From positions 1-64,000 of the forward strand of contig NZ_JABEBY010000006.1 of assembly GCF_046719765.1 (NCBI RefSeq): a stretch of 64,000 bases of DNA, given 5' to 3'. Positions 1-8,582 of the stretch are shown here, one piece after another. The translations under genes and the position numbers were made by a program. Source of the stretch: Halonotius sp046719765 (GTDB lineage Archaea > Halobacteriota > Halobacteria > Halobacteriales > Haloferacaceae). Each line of letters starts with the position of its first letter. Position 1 is the stretch's first letter. The notes beneath the pieces were generated by a model. That model worked only from the letters and a program-made list of their open reading frames with translations, made no database searches and was not told where the DNA came from.

Positions 1-28
1 CTCTCTCTGCTGACCATCTTGAGACCAG

Positions 29-1498
29 TTACGAGCTCCGTTCACAAAAGAAGTACTCATCGCTACAGATGAGCGTATCGCATAACTGATCGTTTGCCAT
101 GAGAACGTCACGGTTGGTATCCTCGACAAGCACTCCCATCGGCAGGTTTTCCAGGATGGTTCGGAGAATCGAGTTTTGCCGATCTATCTCTCGCTTTCGC
201 TCCTTGCGATCGGTGATATCCATGTACCACACGTAGGTGCCCTCGATAGTATCGTCGGTTACGCCGTAAGGGATGACGTGTAACAGGAATTCGCGTGGCC
301 CATCGGCCGTTATGCGTTCGACCTCGGTGGTGATCGATTCGCCAGCCATTGCCCGCTCGCGGAACTCCTCGTGGGCTGCTCTCCCGTCGTCGGGAACGAG
401 TACTTCGGCGACATCGGTACCGATGACCTCCTCTCTAGTGTACCCGAATGTCTCCTCAAACGCGTCGTTGACGTTGACGATCCGATGTGCGGATCCGGTT
501 TCTTCGCCTGCCATCACCGGGTTCGGCGCGTTTTCGAAGAGGGCCCGCTGTCGGGTCTGCTGTGTGTGGAGATCCTCCTCTAGCGCCAGTGCGTGGATGG
601 CGTACCCGATATCTCTGCCGAGGTCGGCGAGCAGTTCCTGTTCGCGGTCGTCGAACGCCTGTGGTCGGTTCGCATAGACAACTAACTCCCCGTAGAGCCG
701 ATCCTGATGGTCCAGCGGGACGGCAGCCACGGCCTGATAGCCACGCGCCACAGCCTCCGCTTGCCACGGTTTGAACTGCTGATCCTCGCTGACGTTCTGG
801 GAGACAGCCACACGCCGTTCACGGATGGCCGTGCCACCGGGACCGCGGCCCGTCGGTGTCGCATCCGCCGTGACAGTGATATCGTCGAGATAGCCGTCCT
901 CGACGCCAGCCGATGCCCGGGGCCTGATCTCTTGGGTGTCCTCGTCAACCTCGCCGATCCACGCGAGCAGATACGGGTCGGAGTCGCTGATGATCTCACA
1001 GACGCGGGTTTCGGCTTGCGACCGTGAATCGGCCCGCATGAGGGCCTGATTGATCTCACTCGTGAGCGCCCGAATCCGATCGAGATCGGTGGCGCGCTGT
1101 TTGGCGCGATACTGCTCGACAGCGTTCTCGATCCGGTTTGCCAGTACCGTATACTGGTCGCTGCCGATCTGCTTCTGCAGGTAGTCGGTCGCCCCAGCCG
1201 AGATCGCATCACTGGCAATCTCCTCACTTCCCTTCCCGGTAAACAGAATGAACGGGAGATCAGGATTCCGCTCGCGAATCGTTCTGAGAAATCCGATACC
1301 GGTCTCGCCGCTCATCTCGTAATCGCTCACGACACAGTCGAAGTCGTCCGCAGCAAGTCGATCCAGTCCCTCACTAACACCTACGGCTGTCTCAACGGTG
1401 AACTCCTCTCTTTCACCCTCGAGTATGTCCGCCGCTACCTCCAGGAACTCCGGCTCATCGTCAACGTGGAGGATATCTATTCCCGCACTTTCAGTCAC
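29..1498 (-). CDS. Response-regulator receiver / GAF / PAS sensor protein, apparently truncated
   Basis: A 489-residue cytoplasmic signalling protein with no membrane segment. A receiver domain covers about residues 7-125 (acidic pair D13/D14, likely phosphorylated D59 in the run CVVSDYEMSGETG). A GAF-like domain follows at about 140-310 and a PAS domain at about 318-430. A second PAS begins near residue 440 (NSILRTILENLPMGVLVE) and stops after about 50 residues at a TAA. Haloarchaeal proteins of this layout normally finish the second PAS and continue into HisKA and HATPase domains, and both are absent here. Only 28 bases lie downstream in the window, so a frameshifted remainder outside cannot be excluded. 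The input signal and partner are unknown. The domain calls are firm, and the truncation is an inference. Confidence 0.8.
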   Translation of the reverse strand: MTESAGIDILHVDDEPEFLEVAADILEGEREEFTVETAVGVSEGLDRLAADDFDCVVSDYEMSGETGIGFLRTIRERNPDLPFILFTGKGSEEIASDAISAGATDYLQKQIGSDQYTVLANRIENAVEQYRAKQRATDLDRIRALTSEINQALMRADSRSQAETRVCEIISDSDPYLLAWIGEVDEDTQEIRPRASAGVEDGYLDDITVTADATPTGRGPGGTAIRERRVAVSQNVSEDQQFKPWQAEAVARGYQAVAAVPLDHQDRLYGELVVYANRPQAFDDREQELLADLGRDIGYAIHALALEEDLHTQQTRQRALFENAPNPVMAGEETGSAHRIVNVNDAFEETFGYTREEVIGTDVAEVLVPDDGRAAHEEFRERAMAGESITTEVERITADGPREFLLHVIPYGVTDDTIEGTYVWYMDITDRKERKREIDRQNSILRTILENLPMGVLVEDTNRDVLMANDQLCDTLICSDEYFFCERSS

Positions 1499-1730
1499 AG
1501 TATCAATGATTATGAAGCTCCTCTGATAAAATTACGCGGGATCGTCTCATCAACAACTGATTCAGTCAATACCACGGATCGGCGACTGCGTTATTTCCCA
1601 GTACTGTCGGTGCGGCATCGGTACGCAGACGATGGCCGCTGTGATTGCTCGTGTCGTGTTCGTGTCATAATCCGAAGTAGGCAGTCCCAGACCGGGCAGT
1701 GAACTGTCGCAACTGGGCGGCGACAGAGGA

Positions 1731-1740
1731 CTTAAGAAAG
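1731..1740 (+). promoter_or_regulatory. Probable TATA box of the importer operon
   Basis: CTTAAGAAAG lies about 26 bases before the ATG at 1761, the spacing expected for a leaderless archaeal transcript. The rest of 1499-1730 shows no gene. Confidence 0.4.
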
Positions 1741-1760
1741 CGGAACTGCATAACAAACTA

Positions 1761-2819
1761 ATGTCAAGAAACACTACACGGCGGTCGTTTCTCGTCGGTG
1801 CTGGCACCGCAGCAACAGTCGGTGTTGCTGGCTGTATGGGTGGCAGCCAGCAGCGAACCCTCACACTGCTCGATTGGGGGTACGTGTACAACAACGACGT
1901 GATAGCGGGGTTCGAGGATCGACACGGTGTCACCGTTGAGCGGCAGGCGGCCCAGGGGTCGGCGGAAACGCTTTCGCAGTTGCGTGCCGGGCGGGCGGAT
2001 TACGACCTCACGCCGCTGGGGAACTACGCCGTTACCCCGGCGATGGAAGAAGGCCTGATCAAGCCGATCAATCTTGATGAGATCCCGGCCTACGAGAACG
2101 TCTTTGACTTTCTGAAGAAGGATTACTTCGAGCAGGACGGCGAGGTATATGGGGTGCCACGAAGCTTTGGGCAGACGCCGCTCGCTGTCAACACCCAGTT
2201 GGTCGACACGGAGATAACGGCACTCAGCGACCTCTGGAACGAAGAACTCGATGGGCTGGTCGGTGGCCGTGACGATGCTCGGCTACAGGCCCTGTATCGC
2301 AACGCGGTGTTTGACGAGCCGCTGAACCCGACGAGCACCGACGAAGTCGATTTCGACGCCCTACAAGCCGACCTCGTCGACCGGCTCGAACTCACCGGCG
2401 GGACGTGGAACAACGGCGGGGAGTCCGAACAGCTACTGCGTAACGAGACGGTCGGTGTACAACCGGTTTGGAACTACGTCATCCAGACGATGCAATCGGA
2501 TGGACTGCCCATCAAGCGGGTGTATCCGGAAGAGGGAACCAAGGCGTGGTTCATCCAGTTCTGCATCCGTGATGGGGCCGAGAACGCAGAGTTGGCACAC
2601 ACGTTCATCCAGGAGTGGCACAGCCGGATGGGCTATGAGTCGCTGATGAAGCCGAACAACATCGCGGTACCGAACGAGCGCGTCTTCGACGAAGAGGACG
2701 TGACGAAAGCCGCGTTCGGGCTGGATACCCCGGAGCAGTTCATCTACGAGGAGCCCAAACCCACGGCACTCATCGAGGAGTACTCGAAGACGTGGTCGGC
2801 GGCGAAACAGGAGGCGTAG
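1761..2819 (+). CDS. ABC transporter substrate-binding lipoprotein, spermidine/putrescine (PotD) type
   Basis: A 352-residue extracytoplasmic solute-binding protein. The N-terminus has a twin-arginine signal (TTRRSFLVGAG) and a lipobox ending VAGC at about residue 25, so it is probably exported folded by Tat and lipid-anchored. The body has the PotD/PotF-like family pattern (LTLLDWGYVYNNDVIAGFE; DLTPLGNYAVTPAMEEG; NGGESEQLLRNE). It is the first gene of a four-gene operon, with the ATPase gene starting 5 bases after its stop. Polyamine is the family default. Iron(III), thiamine or another small cation cannot be ruled out by sequence. Confidence 0.85.
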   Translation: MSRNTTRRSFLVGAGTAATVGVAGCMGGSQQRTLTLLDWGYVYNNDVIAGFEDRHGVTVERQAAQGSAETLSQLRAGRADYDLTPLGNYAVTPAMEEGLIKPINLDEIPAYENVFDFLKKDYFEQDGEVYGVPRSFGQTPLAVNTQLVDTEITALSDLWNEELDGLVGGRDDARLQALYRNAVFDEPLNPTSTDEVDFDALQADLVDRLELTGGTWNNGGESEQLLRNETVGVQPVWNYVIQTMQSDGLPIKRVYPEEGTKAWFIQFCIRDGAENAELAHTFIQEWHSRMGYESLMKPNNIAVPNERVFDEEDVTKAAFGLDTPEQFIYEEPKPTALIEEYSKTWSAAKQEA

Positions 2820-2824
2820 GCAGC

Positions 2825-3913
2825 GTGACCGCACTCGCGGCCGATGGGCTCACGAAGACGTTCGGCGACGAACGGGCTGTCGACGACGTCGAGTTCACCG
2901 TCGACGACGGCGAGTTCTTTGCACTGATCGGTCCGTCGGGGTGTGGCAAAACAACGACGCTCCGACTGCTGGCCGGACTGTCGACGCCCGATGCCGGCGT
3001 CGTGCGGGTCGGCGGCGAGGATATCACCAACCAGCCGGCCCGCGACCGGCCGACGAACATGGTGTTTCAGGATCTGGTGCTGTTTCCGCATATGACGGTC
3101 GCCGAAAACGTCGCCTACGGGCTGAAACAGGCGGGCATGCCGGCAGCGGACAGAACCAGCCGCGTCGAAGACACGCTGGCTCTTGTCGAGATGAGCCAGT
3201 TTGCCGACCGCGATCCCACACAGCTCTCCGGCGGTCAGCAACAGCGGGTGGCCCTCGCGCGGGCGCTGGCGACCGAGCCGGACGTGTTGCTGCTCGACGA
3301 ACCACTCTCGTCGCTGGATCGAGCGTTACGCGCCGAGATGGAAGCCGAGTTCCGTCGCATCCAACGCGACGCCGCGACGAGTTTTCTCTACGTGACACAC
3401 GATCAGACCAGTGCGATGAGCATGGCCGACCGGATCGCCGTGATGCGAGACGGCCAGATCCGCGATATCGGGGCCCCGGATCGGCTGTACGAACGACCGC
3501 AGACACGGTTCGTGGCCGACTTCCTGGGTGATGCCACCGTTCTCAGCGGGACGGTTACCGAGGTCGATAGCGCCGTCACGGTCGACACACCTGCCGGGAC
3601 GGTGCGGGTCGATCCGAACGGACAGACAGCCTCTATCGGCGAGACAGTGTCGGTGATGATCCGGCCCGAGTCGGTGACCGTCGGTACTGGGTCGATACGG
3701 GGAACCGTGATCGATCATGCATACAAGGGGTTTTTCGAGGAAGCAACGGTCGAACTGTCGAGTGGCGGACAACTGACGGTTCGGCGTGGTGAGGACTCGA
3801 CAGCAGCGGTCAGAGCTGACGGGTCGGCAGCCGTTGGCAGCGATTCCGGCGCGTTTGCCGTCGGCGACAGCGTCAGGCTGCAGATAACCGATGCAGTGCT
3901 CGTGGAGGCGTGA
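2825..3913 (+). CDS. ABC transporter ATP-binding protein, PotA type
   Basis: The 362-residue ATPase of the importer. Walker A is GPSGCGKTT, the Q-loop is NMVFQDLVLFPHM, the signature is LSGGQQQR, Walker B is VLLLDEPLSS, and the H-loop is YVTHDQ. A TOBE-like regulatory domain fills about the last 100 residues. I chose the GTG at 2825 because it leaves 5 bases after the upstream stop and starts just before the conserved ALAADGLTKTFG. An ATG at 2792 would add 11 residues and overlap the previous gene by 28 bases. Confidence 0.88.
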   Translation: MTALAADGLTKTFGDERAVDDVEFTVDDGEFFALIGPSGCGKTTTLRLLAGLSTPDAGVVRVGGEDITNQPARDRPTNMVFQDLVLFPHMTVAENVAYGLKQAGMPAADRTSRVEDTLALVEMSQFADRDPTQLSGGQQQRVALARALATEPDVLLLDEPLSSLDRALRAEMEAEFRRIQRDAATSFLYVTHDQTSAMSMADRIAVMRDGQIRDIGAPDRLYERPQTRFVADFLGDATVLSGTVTEVDSAVTVDTPAGTVRVDPNGQTASIGETVSVMIRPESVTVGTGSIRGTVIDHAYKGFFEEATVELSSGGQLTVRRGEDSTAAVRADGSAAVGSDSGAFAVGDSVRLQITDAVLVEA

Positions 3914-3914
3914 G

Positions 3915-4757
3915 ATGGGCACAGCCGACGAGCAGAGCACACTCCGCGAAGGCGTTATCGCTGGCGTGCCGGTGAGCGTGGCGGTTGCCGTCGGCGTGCT
4001 GCCGCTGATCGTCCTGTTCGTCGAGAGTATCGGCCCGGGACTGGGCACAGCCGCCTATCAGGAGGCGGTCTCGCCGCTGTATCGTGGCACGCTGCTGTAC
4101 TCACTCGGTGTCGGCGTCGTCGTCACCGGCGTCTGTCTGGCGATCGCCTATCCGGTCACCTACTGGGTTGCCCACCGCTGTCCGCGACGATACAGACTCG
4201 CCCTGCTGGTCACGCTGACGCTGCCGCTGTGGCTCAACTACGTCGTGTTGAACTACAGCTGGGTCTGGATTCTGGCCCGGGGTGGGCTGCTCAACACCGT
4301 GGCGACATCGCTCGGACTCATCGCCGAGCCACTCGACCTGCTGTACAACGATATCTCGATGTTCATCGGCTTCGTTTACATCTATCTCCCCTACGTCGTA
4401 CTGACGCTGTACGTGTCGATGGAGCGGCTCGACTACCGGCTCATCGAGGCCGCACGCGATCTGGGTGCAACGAACCGGCGTGTCTTTCTCGACGTGATCC
4501 TGCCGAGTACGCTGCCGGGAGCTATCGCGGCAGCCCTGATCGTCTATGCGCGTATCGCGGGGGCGTTTGCGACGCCGGCGATCCTCGGTGGCCCCGGGAA
4601 CGTGATGATCGCCTCGTTGATCACCGAGGCATTTCGCCAGTACGTCGATTACGGGTTCGCCGCGGCCCTCTCGTTCGTCTTCCTCGCGGTGGTGGTCGTC
4701 GCACTGCTTGCCGGAGCCACGATCCCACAGGTGCGGGAGGAGTTGCGACAATGGTAG
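3915..4757 (+). CDS. ABC transporter permease, PotB type
   Basis: A 280-residue inner-membrane permease with about six transmembrane helices. The cytoplasmic EAA coupling motif is clear (EAARDLGATNRRVFLDVILP). The start is the ATG one base after the ATPase stop. An upstream in-frame ATG at 3891 would overlap that gene. It should pair with the next permease and two ATPase subunits. Confidence 0.87.
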   Translation: MGTADEQSTLREGVIAGVPVSVAVAVGVLPLIVLFVESIGPGLGTAAYQEAVSPLYRGTLLYSLGVGVVVTGVCLAIAYPVTYWVAHRCPRRYRLALLVTLTLPLWLNYVVLNYSWVWILARGGLLNTVATSLGLIAEPLDLLYNDISMFIGFVYIYLPYVVLTLYVSMERLDYRLIEAARDLGATNRRVFLDVILPSTLPGAIAAALIVYARIAGAFATPAILGGPGNVMIASLITEAFRQYVDYGFAAALSFVFLAVVVVALLAGATIPQVREELRQW

Positions 4758-5557
4758 GGCGCGTCCGACTGGCCCTCACCCGCGGAGCCGGCCGGTTCCC
4801 GGGGACGGTCGTCGCACTGACGCTGCTGTTTCTCTACCTGCCGATCCTCGCGGTCGGCTATCTCTCACTCTCGCCGAACGCACAGCCGACCGTCCCGATC
4901 GACGGGGTCTCGCTTCGCTGGTACGGTGCGGTGCTTACCGACAGTCGATTCGTCAGGGCCGCACTCACCAGTTTCGGCATTGCTGTCGTCGCTGCGGTCG
5001 GCGGAACGGCGCTGGGCCTTGCCGGCGCATACACGATCATCCGGAGTCAGCTTCCATCGCGCGTCCGTGGCGCGGTCGCACTCGTGATCGGGCTGCCGTT
5101 GTTCGTTCCGACCATCGTCGTCGCCTTCGGCATCGGCGTCACGACCGGCGTCGCCGACATCGGGTTCGGATACCTGCCGGTAATCTTCGGCCACCTGTTC
5201 TGGGTGCTGCCGTTCACCACGTTCCTGCTGACCGCGCGGTATACGGAGCTTGATGATCAGCTTCCGGAGGCAGCACGGGATTTGGGTGCCGATCGGCGGA
5301 CGATCTTTCTCACCATCACCGTGCCGCTGCTGCGGCCAGCACTGATAGCGAGCGCGCTGTTTGCGTTTGCGCTCTCGTTCAACGAGTTTCTCATCACGTT
5401 CTTTCTGGCCGGTTCGGGGATCACGACCATCCCGCTGGAGATCTTCGGGAAGGTTCGAATCGGGGCGACGAGCTTTCTGAACGCGGCGAGCGTCCTCGTC
5501 TTGATCGTCAGCGCGGTAATCGCCGGGAGTGCCTCGGTGTTACAGCGACCAACGTAG
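4751..5557 (+). CDS. ABC transporter permease, PotC type
   Basis: A 268-residue second permease of the same importer with about six hydrophobic helices and an EAA loop (EAARDLGADRRTIFLTITVP). The ATG at 4751 overlaps the end of the PotB-like gene by 7 bases, which suggests translational coupling. It closes the operon. The following 165 bases hold no gene. Confidence 0.87.
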   Translation: MVGRVRLALTRGAGRFPGTVVALTLLFLYLPILAVGYLSLSPNAQPTVPIDGVSLRWYGAVLTDSRFVRAALTSFGIAVVAAVGGTALGLAGAYTIIRSQLPSRVRGAVALVIGLPLFVPTIVVAFGIGVTTGVADIGFGYLPVIFGHLFWVLPFTTFLLTARYTELDDQLPEAARDLGADRRTIFLTITVPLLRPALIASALFAFALSFNEFLITFFLAGSGITTIPLEIFGKVRIGATSFLNAASVLVLIVSAVIAGSASVLQRPT

Positions 5558-5722
5558 TCACCGCCGGTTCGTTTCGGCTTCTGAGGCAACCGTCTCCAGT
5601 GATATTATTTACGTACGCAAGGGTGCTGACGGGCACACGACAGCCGCCCCGCTCGCTCGTGTTGCGTGCTACTTTGTATCACGGTTCGGAGCACATTCAT
5701 CGACGCGGCCCCACAATATCGT

Positions 5723-6985
5723 ATGCGTCTATTCTGGCATCAGCGTGACCTTCGAACGCGAGACAACGTCGGGCTTGCGGCGGCCGCACGGGATGACACC
5801 ATCCTCCCGGTCTACGTCTACGACACCGATGTACTCGAACACGTCGGCCGCCGACAGCGAGCCCTGCTGATGGGCGGCGTGCGTGAACTGAAAGCGCGGT
5901 ACCGCGAGCTGGGCAGCGACCTGCTCGTCCGGGCTGGCGATTCCGCCGAGGTGCTGGCGTCGCTGTGCGACGAGCACGACGCCGACGCGGTCTTCTATAC
6001 TGAGCACTACCGGCCATCACGACGGCGCGCCCAGCAGCGCGTCGACGACGAACTCACCGCCGATGGAATCAGCACCGACAGCCGAACGGATCTCGTCTTG
6101 GTCGATCCGGGGCAACTCGACTCGTCGTACCCGAACCACAGCCAGTTCCACAACGACTGGGAGGCGGCACCGAAAGCGACGCCGTCCGACGAGCCCGACG
6201 AGAGCGACCTGCTCGATATACAGGATGGCAAAACCGTCCCCGTACCGGATGTCGATATCGAGTTGCCAGCCGCGGGCTACGAGGCTGCACGCGAGCGGTT
6301 CGACGACTTTCTCGATACGGGGATTCTCAGCTACAACGACACCCGTGACGACCTGTCGAGGGCCGTCGACGAGCCAACCGCGGCTGTCTCGCGGCTCTCG
6401 CCGTATCTGGCCGCCGGCATGATCGGGATCCGCGAGGTCTGGGCCGGCGCGTCGACGGTCTACGACGCCGTCAGCGGGCAGGAACGCCGCAATGTCGACA
6501 AGTACCGGTACGAACTCTCGTGGCGCGAGCAGAACTATCACCTTCTCTACTACAACCCGAATCTGGGGCGGGAGAACTACGTCGACTTTCCGAACGAGAT
6601 TGCATGGCGAAACGACGAGGACGATCTCGAAGCGTGGAAAGCCGGCGAAACCGGCTACCCACTCGTCGACGCCGGCATGCGACAGCTCGACCACGAGGGG
6701 TATATCCACAATCGCCCGCGGCAGGTCGTCGCCTCGTTTCTCACCAAACATCTGCTGATCGACTGGCGCGAGGGTGCCCGGCACTTTCGGCGACAGTTGA
6801 TCGATCACGATTATGCCTCGAACAGCGGTGGCTGGCAGTGGACGGCCTCGACGGGCACGGATTCGGTCGACGTGCGCATCTTCGATCCGGTGAGTCAGGC
6901 CAGCAAGTACGACGACGGCGCGACGTACATTACGGAATACGTGCCCGAACTGCGGGATATCCCCGCCGACAAGATCATCGACTGA
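5723..6985 (+). CDS. phr: Deoxyribodipyrimidine photolyase, cut short by an in-frame TGA
   Basis: A 420-residue class I cryptochrome/photolyase. The N-terminal Rossmann-like antenna domain starts MRLFWHQRDLRTRDN. The FAD-binding helical domain is well conserved (GYPLVDAGMRQLDHEGYIHN; NSGGWQWTASTGTDS; RIFDPVSQASKYD). The product repairs cyclobutane pyrimidine dimers using light. The start at 5723 gives the canonical N-terminus. The frame stops at TGA 6983-6985 after DIPADKIID, but the same frame continues for 40 recognisably photolyase-like codons to 7108. The family usually has Trp-Pro at the TGA position, so TGG to TGA is the simplest change. Restored length would be 461 residues, normal for the family. 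Whether the shortened enzyme works is unknown. Confidence 0.85.
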   Translation: MRLFWHQRDLRTRDNVGLAAAARDDTILPVYVYDTDVLEHVGRRQRALLMGGVRELKARYRELGSDLLVRAGDSAEVLASLCDEHDADAVFYTEHYRPSRRRAQQRVDDELTADGISTDSRTDLVLVDPGQLDSSYPNHSQFHNDWEAAPKATPSDEPDESDLLDIQDGKTVPVPDVDIELPAAGYEAARERFDDFLDTGILSYNDTRDDLSRAVDEPTAAVSRLSPYLAAGMIGIREVWAGASTVYDAVSGQERRNVDKYRYELSWREQNYHLLYYNPNLGRENYVDFPNEIAWRNDEDDLEAWKAGETGYPLVDAGMRQLDHEGYIHNRPRQVVASFLTKHLLIDWREGARHFRRQLIDHDYASNSGGWQWTASTGTDSVDVRIFDPVSQASKYDDGATYITEYVPELRDIPADKIID

Positions 6986-7108
6986 CCGACGCTGTCGGCG
7001 GCGGAACGCAACCGGCTGGCCCCCGAGTACGCCGAGCCGATTGTCGATCGCAACCACGGCTACGAGCGGGCACAGGAGACTTTCGAGACAGCCTTGGGCA
7101 AGCGATAG
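6983..7108 (+). pseudogene. Detached in-frame C-terminal tail of the photolyase gene
   Basis: After the TGA the frame reads PTLSAAERNRLAPEYAEPIV and on to ETALGKR, then TAG. This matches the usual C-terminal end of haloarchaeal photolyases (serine-x-x-glutamate-arginine, leucine-alanine-proline-glutamate-tyrosine, proline-isoleucine-valine-aspartate). It has no start of its own, so it is either lost from the protein or reached by readthrough. Confidence 0.75.
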
Positions 7109-7189
7109 GCGGCCAGTGTCGCTGCTGGTGAATCTGCAACACCCAGCAGGCCGCCGCAGGTTCAAGCCACTGCGGGCGCAATCACAGCC

Positions 7190-7927
7190 ATGCAGTTGGT
7201 ACCAGAGCTTGACGGGCGAACAGCCCTTGTGACAGGGAGCGCACAGCGTGTCGGCCGCGAGTTGCTGTTGACGCTGGCTGCTGCTGGGGCAGATGTCGCC
7301 GTCCACTACAACACAAGCGCCGACGCGGCCGAGACGACGGCAGCCGACGCCCGTGAGTACGGCGTCGATGCCACGACCGTCAGTGGGGATATCACCGACC
7401 CACAGGCGGTCGACGAGCTGTTCGACACCATCGAGTCACATCTCGGCAGCGTCGATATCCTCGTCAACAACGTCGGCAACTTCGACGCCCGCCACTGGGA
7501 GGACATCGAGTGGAACGCGTGGCGTGATTCCGTCGAGAGCACCTTCTACGGAACCGTGCTGTGTTCCCGCCGGGCACTCGACGGGATGCGTGCGTCGGGA
7601 TGGGGCCGGATCGTCAACATCGGATTCGCCGACTGTGACCGACGCCACGCCCACCCGGTGAACTTCCCGTATTTCGTCGGGAAAACCGGCGTGCTCATGT
7701 TCACTCGGATGCTGGCCAACGATACGCAGGACGACGGCGTCACCGTCAACGCAATCTCACCGTTTGCCGTCGAAAACACCGTGTCGGATGTGTCGTCGTA
7801 CCCGCAGGGGCGGCCAGCCTCGTTCGATGATCTGGCCGCGCCGCTGCTGTTCTTCCTCGGCGATGGCAGCGGCTACATTAGTGGGCAGAATATCGCGGTC
7901 GACGGCGGCCGGCTCCCGGAAGTCTAG
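7190..7927 (+). CDS. Short-chain dehydrogenase/reductase
   Basis: A 245-residue Rossmann-fold oxidoreductase. The cofactor-binding turn TGSAQRVGRE resembles pteridine-reductase and FabG-like members and suggests NADP(H). NNVG replaces the usual NNAG. The Tyr-x3-Lys pair is present (YFVGK). The serine expected about 13 residues before the tyrosine is not seen: NIGFADCDRR has Asp at that spacing. The C-terminus GQNIAVDGG is typical. The substrate is unknown, and pterin or 3-oxoacyl reduction are family possibilities only. Confidence 0.8.
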   Translation: MQLVPELDGRTALVTGSAQRVGRELLLTLAAAGADVAVHYNTSADAAETTAADAREYGVDATTVSGDITDPQAVDELFDTIESHLGSVDILVNNVGNFDARHWEDIEWNAWRDSVESTFYGTVLCSRRALDGMRASGWGRIVNIGFADCDRRHAHPVNFPYFVGKTGVLMFTRMLANDTQDDGVTVNAISPFAVENTVSDVSSYPQGRPASFDDLAAPLLFFLGDGSGYISGQNIAVDGGRLPEV

Positions 7928-8015
7928 CGGATGGCAGGGCGTATCGATGGTGTCGACTGATCAGCGATTGTAACGGTCGTCGTCGACGAGACGGTGTACG
8001 TCACAGGCTAACAGC

Positions 8016-8159
8016 CGCTATGCGATTGCGGCGGCTACGGGCGACAAGCGGTGAGCCTCCGAGATCGGTGCGACGCTCGTGGGGTCGCCAACAGTCGCCG
8101 ACGGCACCGTCTACGTCGGCACAGCCGTCAACGCGCTGACCGCGCTCAGCGAGAGGTAA
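8016..8159 (+). pseudogene. Decayed fragment of a PQQ/beta-propeller repeat protein
   Basis: One frame reads YAIAAATGDKR, TGA, then ASEIGATLVGSPTVADGTVY, then VGTAVNALTALSER and TAA. This is a typical PQQ (BamB-like) blade: A-x-x-x-T-G-x-x-x-W, then G-S-P-T-V-x-D-G-T-V-Y-V-G. The TGA sits where the blade's tryptophan is expected. Just upstream (about 7965-8010) another frame reads VTVVVDETVYVTG, a second blade edge, so a frameshift is also present. No start or complete domain remains. Confidence 0.6.
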
Positions 8160-8194
8160 GCGAGTATTTGACTCTGGCAGAATTTTTCAGCATA

Positions 8195-8382
8195 CCACGG
8201 CGAGCGAAGCGAGCCGTGGTTTCACCGGCCGCGACCGCAGGGAGCGGCCGGCAGTTTTAGTCCAGGTTTTGCAAGGAGCGGTGCCCGCAGCGAACGGGAG
8301 CCCGAGCGAAGCGAGGGCTCCAGCTGCTCGAACGGCGAAGCCGTGAGAGTGATGTGAGCGAGGACACCCGACGCAGCAAAAC
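8195..8382. repeat. Intergenic cluster of GC-rich hairpins
   Basis: Nested inverted repeats lie between the PQQ remnant and tRNA-Phe. They are CCACGGC (8195) with GCCGTGG (8213), CCGGCCGC (8225) with GCGGCCGG (8244), GGAGCCC (8297) with GGGCTCC (8315), and an outer GTTTTGC (8266-8272) with GCAAAAC (8376-8382). The first and third hairpins have the identical 11-base loop GAGCGAAGCGA. No coding sequence is supported here. Confidence 0.6.
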
Positions 8383-8388
8383 GTGGAA

Positions 8389-8462
8389 TGCCGCCTCCCC
8401 GATTTGAACGGGGGACAGCTCGATCTTCAGTCGAGTGCTCTCCCAGTCTGAGCTAAGGCGGC
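8389..8462 (-). tRNA. tRNA-Phe (GAA)
   Basis: The reverse complement folds as a full cloverleaf of 74 bases including the discriminator A. The acceptor GCCGCCT pairs with AGGCGGC, the D arm holds AGCTCAGACTGGGAGAGC, the anticodon loop CTGAAGA gives GAA, and the T arm is CCCCG-TTCAAAT-CGGGG. CCA is not encoded and there is no intron. Confidence 0.95.
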
Positions 8463-8582
8463 GCGCACTCCAAGCGATGGGAATTGCAGTAAAAAGGATT
8501 TCGAAAGACGGCACCGCGTTTTTGTGCTGCTTCGCGCGCGTGCGCGCGAACCCCTCAAGTAGCTACAGCCCCTACAATAGTT

